Source: Acetobacteraceae bacterium (lineage in GTDB: Bacteria; Pseudomonadota; Alphaproteobacteria; Acetobacterales; Acetobacteraceae). From it: a stretch of 25,962 bases of DNA. Position numbers and translations under genes: made by a program. Location: positions 1 through 25,962 of the forward strand of contig JADGHI010000005.1 of assembly GCA_019689515.1 (NCBI GenBank). The letters are read 5' to 3'. The stretch's first letter is position 1; every line of letters begins with the position of its first letter. Below the pieces are notes generated by a model. It was given only the letters and a program-made list of their open reading frames with translations. It was not told where the DNA came from and did no database searches. Shown here in pieces: positions 17,088-25,414 of this stretch.

Positions 17088-18079
17088 GGCTCGGTTCCTG
17101 GCTCGGCGCGGCACTGCTCGCAGCCGGTCTTTCGTTCGGTGCATCGCCGGAGGCGGTGGCGCAGAGCGCCTCTGGCTACCCGAACCGCCCGATCCGCCTG
17201 GTCGTGCCCTTCGCTGCCGGCGGGCCGACCGACATCGTCGCGCGGACGATGAGCCCCAAGATGAGCGCCATGCTCAACAACCAGCCGATCGTGATCGACA
17301 ACCGGCCCGGAGCGGGCGGTGTCACCGGCGTGGACGTCGTGGCGAGGGCGGCGCCGGACGGCTACACGATCGGCTTCGGCAGTGCGGGTGCGCTCGCCAT
17401 CTCGCCCGGTCTGCCCGACCGCACCATGCCCTACGACACGCTTCGCGACCTGGCGCCGATCACCCTCGGCGTGCTGGTGCCGGAGCCGGTGGTGGTGCCG
17501 GCGAACATGCCGTTCCGCACGATGCAGGAGTTCATCGCCGCCGCGCGGGCCCAGCCGGGGCGGCTGAATTACGGCCACACAGGAACGGGCAGCATGCCGC
17601 ACCTCGTGGGCGAGCTGCTCAAGTTCACCGCCGGCATCGACATCGTCGCGGTTTCCTACCGCGGTGGCGCGCCGCTGACGACCGCGCTGCTCGCCGGCGA
17701 GGTCCAGATGGGCCTCGCGGACCTGCCGGTGCTGTTGCCGCAGATCCGCGCCGGCGCCATCCGTGCGCTCGCCGTCGGCAACCGGGAGCGGCTGCCCTGG
17801 CTGCCCGACGTGCCGACGATGGACGAGGTCGGGCTGCCCGGCGTGGACACCAACAACTGGCATGGCCTAGTCGCCCCGGCGCGCGTGCCGGAGCCGATCC
17901 TGGACGCGATCCACCGTGCCGCCGTCGCCGCCCTGCGCGATCCGGAGGTGGCGCGCAGCCTCTACGACCAGGGCGCGATCCCGGGCGGCAACAGCCGCGC
18001 GGAATTCGCCGCCTTCATCCGCAGCGAGATGGAGAAATGGGCGGCAGTGATCCGCCGCGGCAACGTGCGCGCGGACTGA
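17084..18079 (+). CDS. Bug/TctC-type periplasmic solute-binding protein
   Basis: Tripartite tricarboxylate transporter receptor-like protein, 331 aa, periplasmic. ATG at 17084 with GGAGGAAG just upstream. A Sec signal peptide spans residues 1-26 (MRLGSWLGAALLAAGL... cleaved after AVA). The mature protein shows RPIRLVVPFAAGGPTD (35-50), NRPGAGGVTGVDVVARAAPDGYT and the C-terminal GLVAPARVPEPILDAIHRA, all standard for Bug proteins, which capture carboxylates such as citrate, benzoates, nicotinate or glutamate. No tctA or tctB membrane genes are in the window, so it is an orphan receptor that may use a distant permease or act as a sensor partner. It is divergent from the thiolase-like/CoA-transferase genes and could serve that pathway. 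It ends at a strong hairpin. Confidence 0.94.
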   Translation: MRLGSWLGAALLAAGLSFGASPEAVAQSASGYPNRPIRLVVPFAAGGPTDIVARTMSPKMSAMLNNQPIVIDNRPGAGGVTGVDVVARAAPDGYTIGFGSAGALAISPGLPDRTMPYDTLRDLAPITLGVLVPEPVVVPANMPFRTMQEFIAAARAQPGRLNYGHTGTGSMPHLVGELLKFTAGIDIVAVSYRGGAPLTTALLAGEVQMGLADLPVLLPQIRAGAIRALAVGNRERLPWLPDVPTMDEVGLPGVDTNNWHGLVAPARVPEPILDAIHRAAVAALRDPEVARSLYDQGAIPGGNSRAEFAAFIRSEMEKWAAVIRRGNVRAD

Positions 18080-18086
18080 AGCGCGC

Positions 18087-18125
18087 GTGCGGCGGGCGGG
18101 CGCGGGCACCGTCCGCCCGCCGCAC
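18087..18125. terminator. Bidirectional hairpin between convergent genes
   Basis: GTGCGGCGGGCGG (18087-18099) is the exact reverse complement of CCGCCCGCCGCAC (18113-18125), a 13-bp perfect stem that can extend inward by three more pairs (one G-U) to leave a 7-nt loop. It lies between the stop of tctC (18079) and the convergent stop of the HD-domain gene (18130). No T-run follows, as is common in GC-rich genomes. Confidence 0.75.
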
Positions 18126-18129
18126 CCGG

Positions 18130-18726
18130 CTACTTGTGCCGCAGGTAGAGCGGCGTCTTGCCCATCACCCGCATCGCGTGGTCGGCGGCGAACAGGTCGG
18201 CATAGTGCAGCACATGCGCCTCGACGCTCTTCCCGTGGAAGGGCGCATTGGTCGCGTGCGTCGCGACGGTGCTGACCACGAGATGCGGGAAGCCGAGATC
18301 CTTGAGCAGCATCGCCCCGACCACGCCGTGCGGCAGCTCGTGGAACAGCCGTGAATGGCCCTGGCCGTCCTCGCCCTCGTCGCGGCGGTAGAGCAGCGGC
18401 TTGTCCACGTCGTGCAGGATGAGGATCGAGACCATCGTGTCCCAATCGATGCTCACGCCCCAGTCCGCGGCCGCGCGCCGGGCGAGGTCAACGCCGGCGC
18501 GCGTGACCTCGTTGACGTGCTCGATCAGCGGATAGAAGGGCGGGCCGGCCTGGAAGGGCATGTCCGAGAGCTCCTCGTAGGGGCTCGAGGACCAGGCGCT
18601 GACCCAGGCGGTCACGATGCGGTCGCGCACTTCGGGCGAGACCAGATCAAGGCCCCATAGCGCCTCCTCGACCGTCTTGCGGCGGGAATTGCTGGCGCGG
18701 TCGATGGTGTAGGGGCTGTCCGACAT
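18130..18726 (-). CDS. HD-domain protein, putative phosphohydrolase
   Basis: Metal-dependent HD superfamily protein of 198 aa with ATG at 18726, 3 bp after the upstream tctC stop. The metal ligands run in order: H70 in PLIEHVNEV, H105-D106 in LILHDVDK, H133 in ELPHGVVG, H157 in VATHATN, and a late Asp, D177, in LHYADLFAAD. This is the single-domain H...HD...H...H...D layout of small HD hydrolases. The family acts on nucleotides, phosphoesters or small nitrogenous compounds, and nothing here fixes the substrate. It is the last gene of the carbamoyltransferase-oxidoreductase-aldolase-tctC run, so it probably handles an intermediate of that unknown pathway. Confidence 0.85.
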   Translation of the reverse strand: MSDSPYTIDRASNSRRKTVEEALWGLDLVSPEVRDRIVTAWVSAWSSSPYEELSDMPFQAGPPFYPLIEHVNEVTRAGVDLARRAAADWGVSIDWDTMVSILILHDVDKPLLYRRDEGEDGQGHSRLFHELPHGVVGAMLLKDLGFPHLVVSTVATHATNAPFHGKSVEAHVLHYADLFAADHAMRVMGKTPLYLRHK

Positions 18727-18729
18727 GGC

Positions 18730-19740
18730 TCAGTCTATCCTGATGTTGGCGAGGCGCACGACGCGGGTGTGCAATTCGATCTGCTGCGCCCGGAAGGCGC
18801 TGAACTCCTCGGGCGTGTTGGCGCGGGTCAGTGCCCCGAGTGCGGTGAGCCGCTCCGCCACGGTCGCATCGCGGATCACGGCGTTCAGCTCGGCGTTGAG
18901 CCGGCGCACGATCTCCTCGGGCGTGCCGGCGGGGGCGAAGAGGCCGTTCCACTCATAGGTGACAACCTCCGGGTAGTGCTCGGCGATCGCCGGCACGCCG
19001 GGCAGCACGGACAGCTCGCCCGGCGGGCCGCAATGGGCCATGATCCGCGCGCGGCCTGCCCGGAAGATCGGCACCGCGGCCGGGACGTTGCTGAAATTCA
19101 GCGGCACCCGGCCGGAGAACAGGTCGTTCCGCGCCGCCGCGATCTCGCGATAGACGATGTGGTTGATGCGCACGCCGGCGGCATGGTTGAACAGCTCCAG
19201 CGTGACGTGCTGCGCGGTTCCGATGCCGGCCGTGGCGCAGTCGAGCTTTCCGGGATTGGCCTTGGCGTAGGCGACCAGCTCCGGGATGGTTTTCTGCTCG
19301 AAGCCGTTGGTCACCATGAGGGTGTTCGGCGACACCATGGCGAGGAACACCGGAACCAGGTCGCGCTCCGTGTTGTAGGGCAGGCGCGCGCCGAACAGGG
19401 CCGGGTTCACCGAATGGGCGGTGGCGTCGTAGAGCAGCGTGTAGCCATCCGCCGGCGCGCGCGCGACCGTCGCGGCGGCGATGGTGCCCGCCGCGCCCGG
19501 GCGGTTCTCGACGACGAATTGCTGGCCGAGCCGCTCCGACAGCGCGTTGAGGAGGATGCGGCAGACCGTATCCGCCGTGCCGCCCGCGCTGTAGGCGTTG
19601 ACCACGCGCACCGCGCGGGTCGGATATGCGGCGGCGCCCTGGGCACGCAGCACATGGGGCGGCGCCGTGAAGGCCGCGGCGGTGGCGGCGAGCAAGGCAC
19701 GGCGGCCCGCCCGCCGCGTCGCGACACGATGCTCCATCAT
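18730..19740 (-). CDS. Bug/TctC-type periplasmic solute-binding protein
   Basis: Second intact tripartite tricarboxylate receptor-like protein, 336 aa. ATG at 19740, with another ATG directly after it, and AGAGGGAGA immediately upstream. The N-terminus carries arginine pairs and a hydrophobic stretch (RRAGRRALLAATAAAFTAPP) that could be a Tat-type signal, cleaved near LRA-Q (residue 33). The core motifs are variant: TRAVRVVNAYSAGGTAD replaces the usual RPI..VPF..GG, while VENRPGAAGTIAAATVARAPADGYTLLY and LFAPAGTPEEIVRRLNAEL are typical. It differs clearly from the copy at 17084. It is embedded between the aldolase and HD-domain genes with short spacings (20 and 3 bp), so it likely imports the substrate of that pathway. 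No tctAB genes are near. Confidence 0.92.
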   Translation of the reverse strand: MMEHRVATRRAGRRALLAATAAAFTAPPHVLRAQGAAAYPTRAVRVVNAYSAGGTADTVCRILLNALSERLGQQFVVENRPGAAGTIAAATVARAPADGYTLLYDATAHSVNPALFGARLPYNTERDLVPVFLAMVSPNTLMVTNGFEQKTIPELVAYAKANPGKLDCATAGIGTAQHVTLELFNHAAGVRINHIVYREIAAARNDLFSGRVPLNFSNVPAAVPIFRAGRARIMAHCGPPGELSVLPGVPAIAEHYPEVVTYEWNGLFAPAGTPEEIVRRLNAELNAVIRDATVAERLTALGALTRANTPEEFSAFRAQQIELHTRVVRLANIRID

Positions 19741-19760
19741 TCTCCCTCTTCCTCCCGCGC

Positions 19761-20621
19761 TCATCGTCCGGCGAGCTGCCGCCCGAGTTCCAGACCCGCA
19801 TAAGAGGGCGTCGGGCTCGGCATCAGCCAGCGGAACCCCTGGGCGAGCAGCGCCTCCACGTTTCGCGCATCCACGTGCGGGTGGCCGACGACGACGTTGT
19901 GCTCCTTGCAGATCGCCACGACCTCCGCGATCGCCGAGAGCAGGGTCGGGTGCTCGTATTGCCGCGGGATGCCGAGATCCTGCGACAGGTCGCCCTCGCC
20001 GATGATCACCACCGCGATGCCCGGCACCTCCTCGAGGATGCGCGGCAGGTTCCGGATCGCCTTCACCTCCTCGCACATGATCCCGACCAGGATCTCGCCC
20101 AGAGGGTTGAGCGGCCAGGTGTCGGCGCGGCGGTAGTATTCCTGCTGCGTCAGGCCCCAGTAGCGCGCCGCGGCCATCGGGGCGTCGCCGCGCTGGCCGG
20201 CGGGCTCGGCGTAGGGCGCGCCGGGCGGGCGCGGGTAGCGGCAGGCGGCGACCGCGTTGCGCGCCTCCTCCACCGTGCTGACATGGGGCCAGATCACGCC
20301 GTACACGCCCGCGTCGAGCACCTGCTTGGCGATCCACTGGTTCATCTCGCCGCCATTGGGCGGGATGCGCACCATCGGCGTCACCGCCGGGGCGAGGGAG
20401 CCGCTCTCCAGGATCTGTCGCCGGTTCAGCATGTATTGCAGGCAGTCGCGCAGCGCGCGGATGTCGTAGGCGCCGTGCTCCATCTCGAACACCACGCCGT
20501 CATAGGCGGTGGAGGAGAGCGCGATGGCGGTGCTCACCTCCGCGGGCGCGAAGGTGACGAAGGCGGGCTTGCCGGATTCAAGCGCCCCGATCGCCCCGTT
20601 CAGGCGCGGGATGTCCACCAT
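19761..20621 (-). CDS. HpcH/HpaI aldolase/citrate lyase family protein
   Basis: Class II pyruvate-type aldolase family member, 286 aa; ATG at 20621 after AGGGGGAG. These enzymes cleave 2-keto-3-deoxy or 4-hydroxy-2-oxo acids to pyruvate (or a related oxoacid) and an aldehyde using a divalent metal. Expected elements are the FEMEHG strand with H49 as general base, TPMVRIPP with R85, GVYGVIWPHVSTVEEARNAV, and metal ligands near E184/E185 (MCEEVKAI) and D211 (GEGDLSQDLG). The segment CEEVKAI replaces the commoner IET.xAV, marking a divergent subgroup. Its length is slightly above the usual 250-270 aa because of an insertion around 130-170. The LhgO-like oxidoreductase gene upstream could supply the 2-oxo acid. 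Confidence 0.88.
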   Translation of the reverse strand: MVDIPRLNGAIGALESGKPAFVTFAPAEVSTAIALSSTAYDGVVFEMEHGAYDIRALRDCLQYMLNRRQILESGSLAPAVTPMVRIPPNGGEMNQWIAKQVLDAGVYGVIWPHVSTVEEARNAVAACRYPRPPGAPYAEPAGQRGDAPMAAARYWGLTQQEYYRRADTWPLNPLGEILVGIMCEEVKAIRNLPRILEEVPGIAVVIIGEGDLSQDLGIPRQYEHPTLLSAIAEVVAICKEHNVVVGHPHVDARNVEALLAQGFRWLMPSPTPSYAGLELGRQLAGR

Positions 20622-20678
20622 GGTCCGTCTCCCCCTGGCACGAGGCGCGGGGATCGCAGCGCCGTGCGCGCCGCCGGA

Positions 20679-21785
20679 TCAGTCCGCCGCAACAACCTCC
20701 AGCACATGCTCCGCCAGTGCGAGCGAGGCGGTCAAGCCCGGGCTCTCGATGCCGAAGAGGTTGATCAGGCCCGGCACGCCGTGCGTCGCGCGGCCCTGCA
20801 CGACGAAGTCCTGCGCCGGCGCGCCGGGCGGGACGATCTTCGGCCGGATGCCGGCATATCCGGGTTGCAGCGCGCCGTCCGGCAGGCCGGGCCACCAGCG
20901 GCGGATCGAGGCGTAGAAGCTCTCGGCGCGGCGCGGATCCACCGCGTAGTCCAGCCCGTCCACCCACTCGACATCCGGCCCGAACCGCGCCTGGCCGGCG
21001 AGGTCGATCGTCAGGTGCGTCCCCAGCCCGCCGGGCACCGGCACCGGATAGATCAGCCGCGAGAAGGGGGAGCGGCCGGAGAAGGTGAAGTAGTTGCCCT
21101 TCGCGAAATAGGCCTGCGGCACGTGCTCCGCCGGCATGCCCTCGAGGCTGCGCGCAAGGCGTGGCGCGTGCAGCCCGGCCGAATTGATCAGCAGGCGGCA
21201 GGCGAGCTCCATCGGCTCCGCCCCGCCCACGCGCAGCGTGATGCCGGCTTCGCCGACGCGCCCGCCCTCGACCGGCGCATGGAAGGCGAAGACCGCGCCG
21301 GCGTTCTCCGCGTCGCCCTGCAGGGCGAGCATGTAGGCGTGGCTGTCGATGATGCCGGTGGAGGGCGAGACGAGCGCCGCCGTACATTGCAGCGCCGGCT
21401 CCATCGCCTTCGCCTCCGCGGCCGGGATCAGGCGCAGGTCGTCCACGCCGTTCGCCGCCGCGCGGGCCCGGATCGCCTCCAGCCGTCCCGCCTCCTCCTC
21501 ATTCGTCGCGACGATCAGCTTGCCGCAGTTCCGGTGCGGCACGCCCCGCTCCGCGCAATAGGCGTAGAGCTTCTTCCGGCCGGCGACGCAGGTGCGCGCC
21601 ATCAGGCTGCCCTGCGCGTAGTAGATGCCGGCGTGGATCACCTCGCTGTTGCGCGAGGAGGTCTCGGTGCCGATGCCCTCCGCCGCCTCCAGCACCAGCA
21701 CCTCGCGCCCCGAAAGCGCCAGCGCGCGCGCAACCGCCAGCCCCACGACGCCCGCGCCGACCACGACGCATTCGACGGATTCCAC
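20679..21785 (-). CDS. FAD-dependent oxidoreductase, L-2-hydroxyglutarate oxidase-like
   Basis: DAO-family flavoprotein of 368 aa that probably oxidises a 2-hydroxy acid to a 2-oxo acid. GTG start at 21785, with its AGGGAG site overlapping the stop of the carbamoyltransferase gene. The FAD-binding motif GAGVVG (10-15) is followed by LEAAEGIGTETSSRNSEVIH with HAGIYY (to about residue 56), the hallmark of LhgO/L2HGDH proteins. Further family landmarks are GNYFTFSGRSPFSRLIYPVP, the GLGTHLTIDL strand, the RFGPDVEWV segment, and NLFGIESPGLTASLALAEHV at the C-terminus. True L-2-hydroxyglutarate activity is only one possibility; in this operon, next to an HpcH/HpaI aldolase, a different hydroxy acid is equally likely. 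Cytoplasmic or membrane-peripheral. Confidence 0.9.
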   Translation of the reverse strand: MESVECVVVGAGVVGLAVARALALSGREVLVLEAAEGIGTETSSRNSEVIHAGIYYAQGSLMARTCVAGRKKLYAYCAERGVPHRNCGKLIVATNEEEAGRLEAIRARAAANGVDDLRLIPAAEAKAMEPALQCTAALVSPSTGIIDSHAYMLALQGDAENAGAVFAFHAPVEGGRVGEAGITLRVGGAEPMELACRLLINSAGLHAPRLARSLEGMPAEHVPQAYFAKGNYFTFSGRSPFSRLIYPVPVPGGLGTHLTIDLAGQARFGPDVEWVDGLDYAVDPRRAESFYASIRRWWPGLPDGALQPGYAGIRPKIVPPGAPAQDFVVQGRATHGVPGLINLFGIESPGLTASLALAEHVLEVVAAD

Positions 21786-21791
21786 GCGCGA

Positions 21792-23558
21792 TCACTCCCT
21801 CACCCAGGCCGGGTCCTTCACCAGCATCGCGTCCTCCACCACCACCACGTCGAGGCCGGTGGTGTGGAACATCAGGATCGCGTCCTCCGCGCTGTGCAGG
21901 ATCGGCTTGCCCATTACGTTGAAGGAGGTGTTGAGCAGGACCGGCACCCCGGTCAACCGGTGGAACTCGGAAAGCAGCGCGTGGAAGCGCGGGTTCCACT
22001 CGCGCCGCACGCTCTGCAGCCGTCCCGTGCCGTCGGCGTGCACCACCGCGGGCACCAGGGGGCGCTTCTCCGGCCGCCAGCGCAGCGTACGCTCCATGTA
22101 GGGGCTTTCCTGATAGTCCTCGAACCAGTCCGGCCCGTGCTCGGCGAGGATGGCGGGGGCGAAGGGCCGGAAGGCCTCGCGGAACTTCACCTTGGCGTTG
22201 ATCAGGTCCTTCATGCCCGCCGGCCGCGGATCGGCGAGGATGGAGCGGTTGCCGAGCGCGCGTGGCCCGAATTCCGCCCGCCCCTGCGCCCAGCCGACGA
22301 GCTTCCCCTCGGCGAGGAGTCGCGCCGTCTCGGCGATCAAGCGGTCCTCGGACAGGCGCTTCAGCCTCGGTTCCCAGGCTGCCATCGCCTCGAACGGCTC
22401 CGTGCGCAGCGGCGAGCCGAGATAGGGTGAGACGAAGCCGCCGCGCGCCGCCGGCGGCCGCACACCGCCGTGGTCTTCCGAGACGGCCAGCCACGCCGCG
22501 CCCACCGCATTGCCGTCGTCCGCCGGCGCGGAGGGCACGTAGACGCGGCGGAAGGGCGTGCGCCCGGCGATCTTCCCGTTGAAGGAGGAGTTCAGCGCGC
22601 AGCCGCCCGACAGCACGAGGTTCTCCGACGGTGCCTTCGCCGCCGCCTCGGCGAGCAGCACCGCCATCATCTCCTCGAACACGTCCTGGCCGCAGCGCGC
22701 GAGGTCGGCCCAGCCCTGCCCGCCGGGATCGGGCGGCCGCCGCGCCGCGATCGCCCTCGCCACCTCGCGCACCGTGGCGGCGTCGGCGAAGACCAGGTCG
22801 CCCTCGCGCACCGTGTAGAGCCGCCGGAGCAGCGCCAGCAATTCCGGGTCGCGCTCGCCGTAGGGCGCGAGGCCCATCACCTTCCACTCCTCGCCCTTCA
22901 CCTGGTCGAAGCCGCAGAGGTCGGTGACGAGGCCGAAGAAGAAGCCGATGGATTCGCGTCCGACATGCCGGCGCAGGGTCTCGATCCGCCCGTCGCCGTG
23001 ATAGCGCTGGATCGCCGCCGCCCCGACCTCGCCCATCCCGTCCACGACGAGCGATGCCGCCTCCTCGAAGGGCGAGCCCCAGCAGGCGAAGGCGGCATGG
23101 CAGAGGTGGTGGTCGTAGCGCCGCAGCGTGACGCGCGCATGCCCGCGGTGCCGCGCCAGCGCCAGCAGCACGCCACGCCCCGCGCGCTCCTGCTGCTGGT
23201 GCAGCGCCGCGATCAGGCCGAGCTCGGCGATCTCCGGCACCAGGGAGCGGTTGAGGTCGAGGCCGCGCCGGGCGATCGCCTCCAGCGAGAAGCCGCCGCG
23301 CGCCGCGCGCTGCGCCAGCCCCTCGGCGAAGGGCGCGCTCCAGGAGGTCGCCACGACGATCTCGGCATCGCGCTCCACATGCCGATCGAGCAGCGCCGCG
23401 ACGCGCTCCGCCGGGTCGGGCTCGCAGTTCGGCGCGCGCTTGTATTGCAGGAAGCGCTCGGCTGCTTCCGCGAAGCGGATCTCCCCATCCTCGCCGAGGA
23501 TCGCGATCGCTGGGTCGTGGAAGGTCGTGGCGAGGCCGATATAGGCGCGACGTGGCAT
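21792..23558 (-). CDS. NodU/CmcH/TobZ-type O-carbamoyltransferase
   Basis: Enzyme that transfers a carbamoyl group from carbamoyl phosphate, via carbamoyl-adenylate, to a hydroxyl group of a sugar or small molecule; 588 aa, the normal length. ATG at 23558 gives the expected start YIGLATTFHDPAIAIL. The N-terminal Kae1-like domain has DHHLCHAA (149-156) with the metal pair H150/H154, VDGMGE (172-177), GEEWKVMGLAPYG (222-234), LSGGCALNSSFNGKI (316-330) and DDGN (347-350). The C-terminal YrdC-like domain has GRAEFGPRALGNRSILADPR (426-445), KFREAFRPFAPAI and LLNTSFNVMGKPI. It is first in a minus-strand run of five genes and divergent from hpnCD. Known relatives decorate Nod factors, antibiotics and other metabolites; its acceptor here is unknown. 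Confidence 0.94.
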   Translation of the reverse strand: MPRRAYIGLATTFHDPAIAILGEDGEIRFAEAAERFLQYKRAPNCEPDPAERVAALLDRHVERDAEIVVATSWSAPFAEGLAQRAARGGFSLEAIARRGLDLNRSLVPEIAELGLIAALHQQQERAGRGVLLALARHRGHARVTLRRYDHHLCHAAFACWGSPFEEAASLVVDGMGEVGAAAIQRYHGDGRIETLRRHVGRESIGFFFGLVTDLCGFDQVKGEEWKVMGLAPYGERDPELLALLRRLYTVREGDLVFADAATVREVARAIAARRPPDPGGQGWADLARCGQDVFEEMMAVLLAEAAAKAPSENLVLSGGCALNSSFNGKIAGRTPFRRVYVPSAPADDGNAVGAAWLAVSEDHGGVRPPAARGGFVSPYLGSPLRTEPFEAMAAWEPRLKRLSEDRLIAETARLLAEGKLVGWAQGRAEFGPRALGNRSILADPRPAGMKDLINAKVKFREAFRPFAPAILAEHGPDWFEDYQESPYMERTLRWRPEKRPLVPAVVHADGTGRLQSVRREWNPRFHALLSEFHRLTGVPVLLNTSFNVMGKPILHSAEDAILMFHTTGLDVVVVEDAMLVKDPAWVRE

Positions 23559-23767
23559 CTGGGACCGTGGCTTCCGGAGGCAGGTGGGCAGGATGGCGCC
23601 GGGACGCGCAGGCCCCGGCCCCTGCATACCGGGAGGGCAGGGGATGGACAGCCAGCCGTCCTGCGTCTGAGCCTGCCAGACTGCCACAAGCGGCATCCGG
23701 GCGACAGAGCGGCGGCCCGCGCCGCCCCGCTCTGGAACCGCCGCGCGGGCTCTGCCACAACAGCCGC
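23559..23767. other. Divergent intergenic region, carbamoyltransferase versus hpnCD
   Basis: About 210 bp that should hold two divergent promoters. No convincing hexamers were found. A 9-bp direct repeat CTGCCACAA occurs at 23681-23689 and 23752-23760, and an imperfect hairpin lies at 23706-23733. No ribosome site is visible right before the hpnCD ATG. Confidence 0.4.
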
Positions 23768-25414
23768 ATGGACGCCGGCCGCCCGACCCGCGACTACGAC
23801 GAGGAAAATTTCCCGACCGCCTCGCTGCTCCTTGCGCGCCCGGTGCGGGCGCAGGTGCTTGCCTTCTACCGATTCGTCCGCACCGCCGACGACATCGCGG
23901 ACCATCCGCGCCTCGGCGCGGGGCAGAAGCTCGCCGAGCTCGACGCGATGGAGCGCGCCCTCGACGACCCCGCGACGGCACGGCGCGAGGCGCGGCGGCT
24001 GCACGAGCTGGGAGTCGGCACGGAGGAGGCGCGGCGCATGCTCTCCGCCTTCCGCCAGGACGCGGAGAAGCGCCGCTACGCCGACTGGGCGGAGCTTGAG
24101 GACTACTGCACCCGCTCCGCCGATCCGGTCGGCCGGATGCTGCTGCGCCTGCACGGGGAGGACGTGGCGGCGGCCGGTCCGGCGGCGGATGCGCTGTGCA
24201 CGGCGCTGCAGATCCTCAACCACCTCCAGGACCTGGTGCCGGACCGCAACGCGCTGAACCGCATCTACCTCCCCGTGCCCTGGCTGGAGCGCGCCGGCGG
24301 CGAGGCGGCGTTCTTCCTCCCCGTACGCGCGGCGGAGCGGCGCGCGGTGCTGGACGCGGCGCTGGACCGCGTCGAGTCGAAGCTCGACGAGGCCGCCGCG
24401 CTGCCGCGCCTGCTGCGCTCGCGGCGGCTCGCGACGCAGAGCGCGGTGACGATCGCCCTTGCGCGCCGCCTGCTCGCCCGGCTGCGCGCCGCCGACCCGG
24501 TGCCGCGCCGCGTGGCGCTGACGCGGCTCGACTTCGCCCGCGCCTTCGCCGGCGCGGTTTTCCCACCTCCGTCCGATGCGGCGATCGTGCGCGCCGCGGT
24601 CCGGCGCGCCGGCTCCTCCTTCGCGCGCGGCATGGCGGCGCTGCGCGGCGAGCGGCGGCGCGCGCTCTGGGCCGTGTACGCCTTCTGCCGCGCGGTGGAC
24701 GACATCGCCGATTCGGCCATGCCGGAGCCCGAGAAGCGCCGCTTCCTCGCGCAATGGCGCCGCAAGCTCGCCGCGCCGGACTGCGCCCTCTCGCGCGAGC
24801 TCGCCCTGGCGCGGGAACGCTTCGCCCTGCCCCCCGCCGAGTGCGAGGCGATGATCGCCGGCATGGAGACCGACGCGGCCGACCGGCTGCGCCTCCCCGA
24901 CGAGGCGGCGCTCCGGACCTATTGCCGCCAGGTCGCCGGCAGCGTCGGCGCCATGGCGGTGCGCATCTTCGGCGCGCCGGAGGCGGAAGGCTTCGGCCTC
25001 GCCCTCGGCCACACCTTCCAGCTCGTCAACATCCTGCGCGACATTGACGAGGACGCGCTGCGCGAACGCGTCTATCTGCCGCTCGACCTGCTTGCCGCGC
25101 ACGGCATCGAGGGCGAGGCGCCGGCGGCGGAGATCGTGCGCCACCCGCGCCTCGCCGAGGCCTGCCGCCCGCTCGTCGAGCGCGCGCGCGCCGGCTTCGC
25201 TGAGGCCGAGGCGGAGGTCGCGCGGTTCGACCAGCGCGCCCTGCTGCCGGCGCGGGTGATGATGTGGGGCTACCGTCGCCTGCTCGACCGGCTGATCGCT
25301 CGCGGCTTCGACGGCGCGCGCCAGCCGCGCCCGCGGCTGACGGCCACGGAGAAGCTGCGCATGGCGGTGATGGCGCTTGGCGTCGCGGCACCTCAGAGGC
25401 AACGCGCGGCGTGA
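23768..25414 (+). CDS. hpnC/hpnD: Fused HpnC-HpnD (hydroxysqualene synthase + presqualene diphosphate synthase)
   Basis: One 548-aa frame holding two complete trans-isoprenyl diphosphate synthase (squalene/phytoene synthase fold) units, where most bacteria have two genes. Residues 1-265 match HpnC: YDEENFPTASLLLARP, FYRFVRTADDIAD (DDxxD at 41-45) and ILNHLQDLVPDRN...RIYLP (second Asp motif 155-159). Residues 270-548 match HpnD: VRAAVRRAGSSF, ALWAVYAFCRAVDDIAD (311-315), then GHTFQLVNILRDIDEDALRE (Q418, N421, R424, D425, D429) and RVYLPLDLL. HpnD condenses two farnesyl diphosphates to presqualene diphosphate and HpnC converts it to hydroxysqualene, so the fusion joins successive steps. ATG 23768 lacks an obvious ribosome site. 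The stop overlaps the hpnE GTG (GTGA). Confidence 0.92.
   Translation: MDAGRPTRDYDEENFPTASLLLARPVRAQVLAFYRFVRTADDIADHPRLGAGQKLAELDAMERALDDPATARREARRLHELGVGTEEARRMLSAFRQDAEKRRYADWAELEDYCTRSADPVGRMLLRLHGEDVAAAGPAADALCTALQILNHLQDLVPDRNALNRIYLPVPWLERAGGEAAFFLPVRAAERRAVLDAALDRVESKLDEAAALPRLLRSRRLATQSAVTIALARRLLARLRAADPVPRRVALTRLDFARAFAGAVFPPPSDAAIVRAAVRRAGSSFARGMAALRGERRRALWAVYAFCRAVDDIADSAMPEPEKRRFLAQWRRKLAAPDCALSRELALARERFALPPAECEAMIAGMETDAADRLRLPDEAALRTYCRQVAGSVGAMAVRIFGAPEAEGFGLALGHTFQLVNILRDIDEDALRERVYLPLDLLAAHGIEGEAPAAEIVRHPRLAEACRPLVERARAGFAEAEAEVARFDQRALLPARVMMWGYRRLLDRLIARGFDGARQPRPRLTATEKLRMAVMALGVAAPQRQRAA

Noticed and set aside
19875..22430. 851-codon plus-strand open frame across three minus-strand genes
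   Set aside because: Spans the aldolase, oxidoreductase and part of the carbamoyltransferase on the other strand, all with full family motifs.
23706..23733. Imperfect GC-rich hairpin before hpnCD as a riboswitch or attenuator
   Set aside because: A single imperfect stem with a 2-nt bulge and no conserved riboswitch features.
23681..23760. 9-bp direct repeat CTGCCACAA as an operator pair
   Set aside because: Too short and non-palindromic; could be chance in a 210-bp region.
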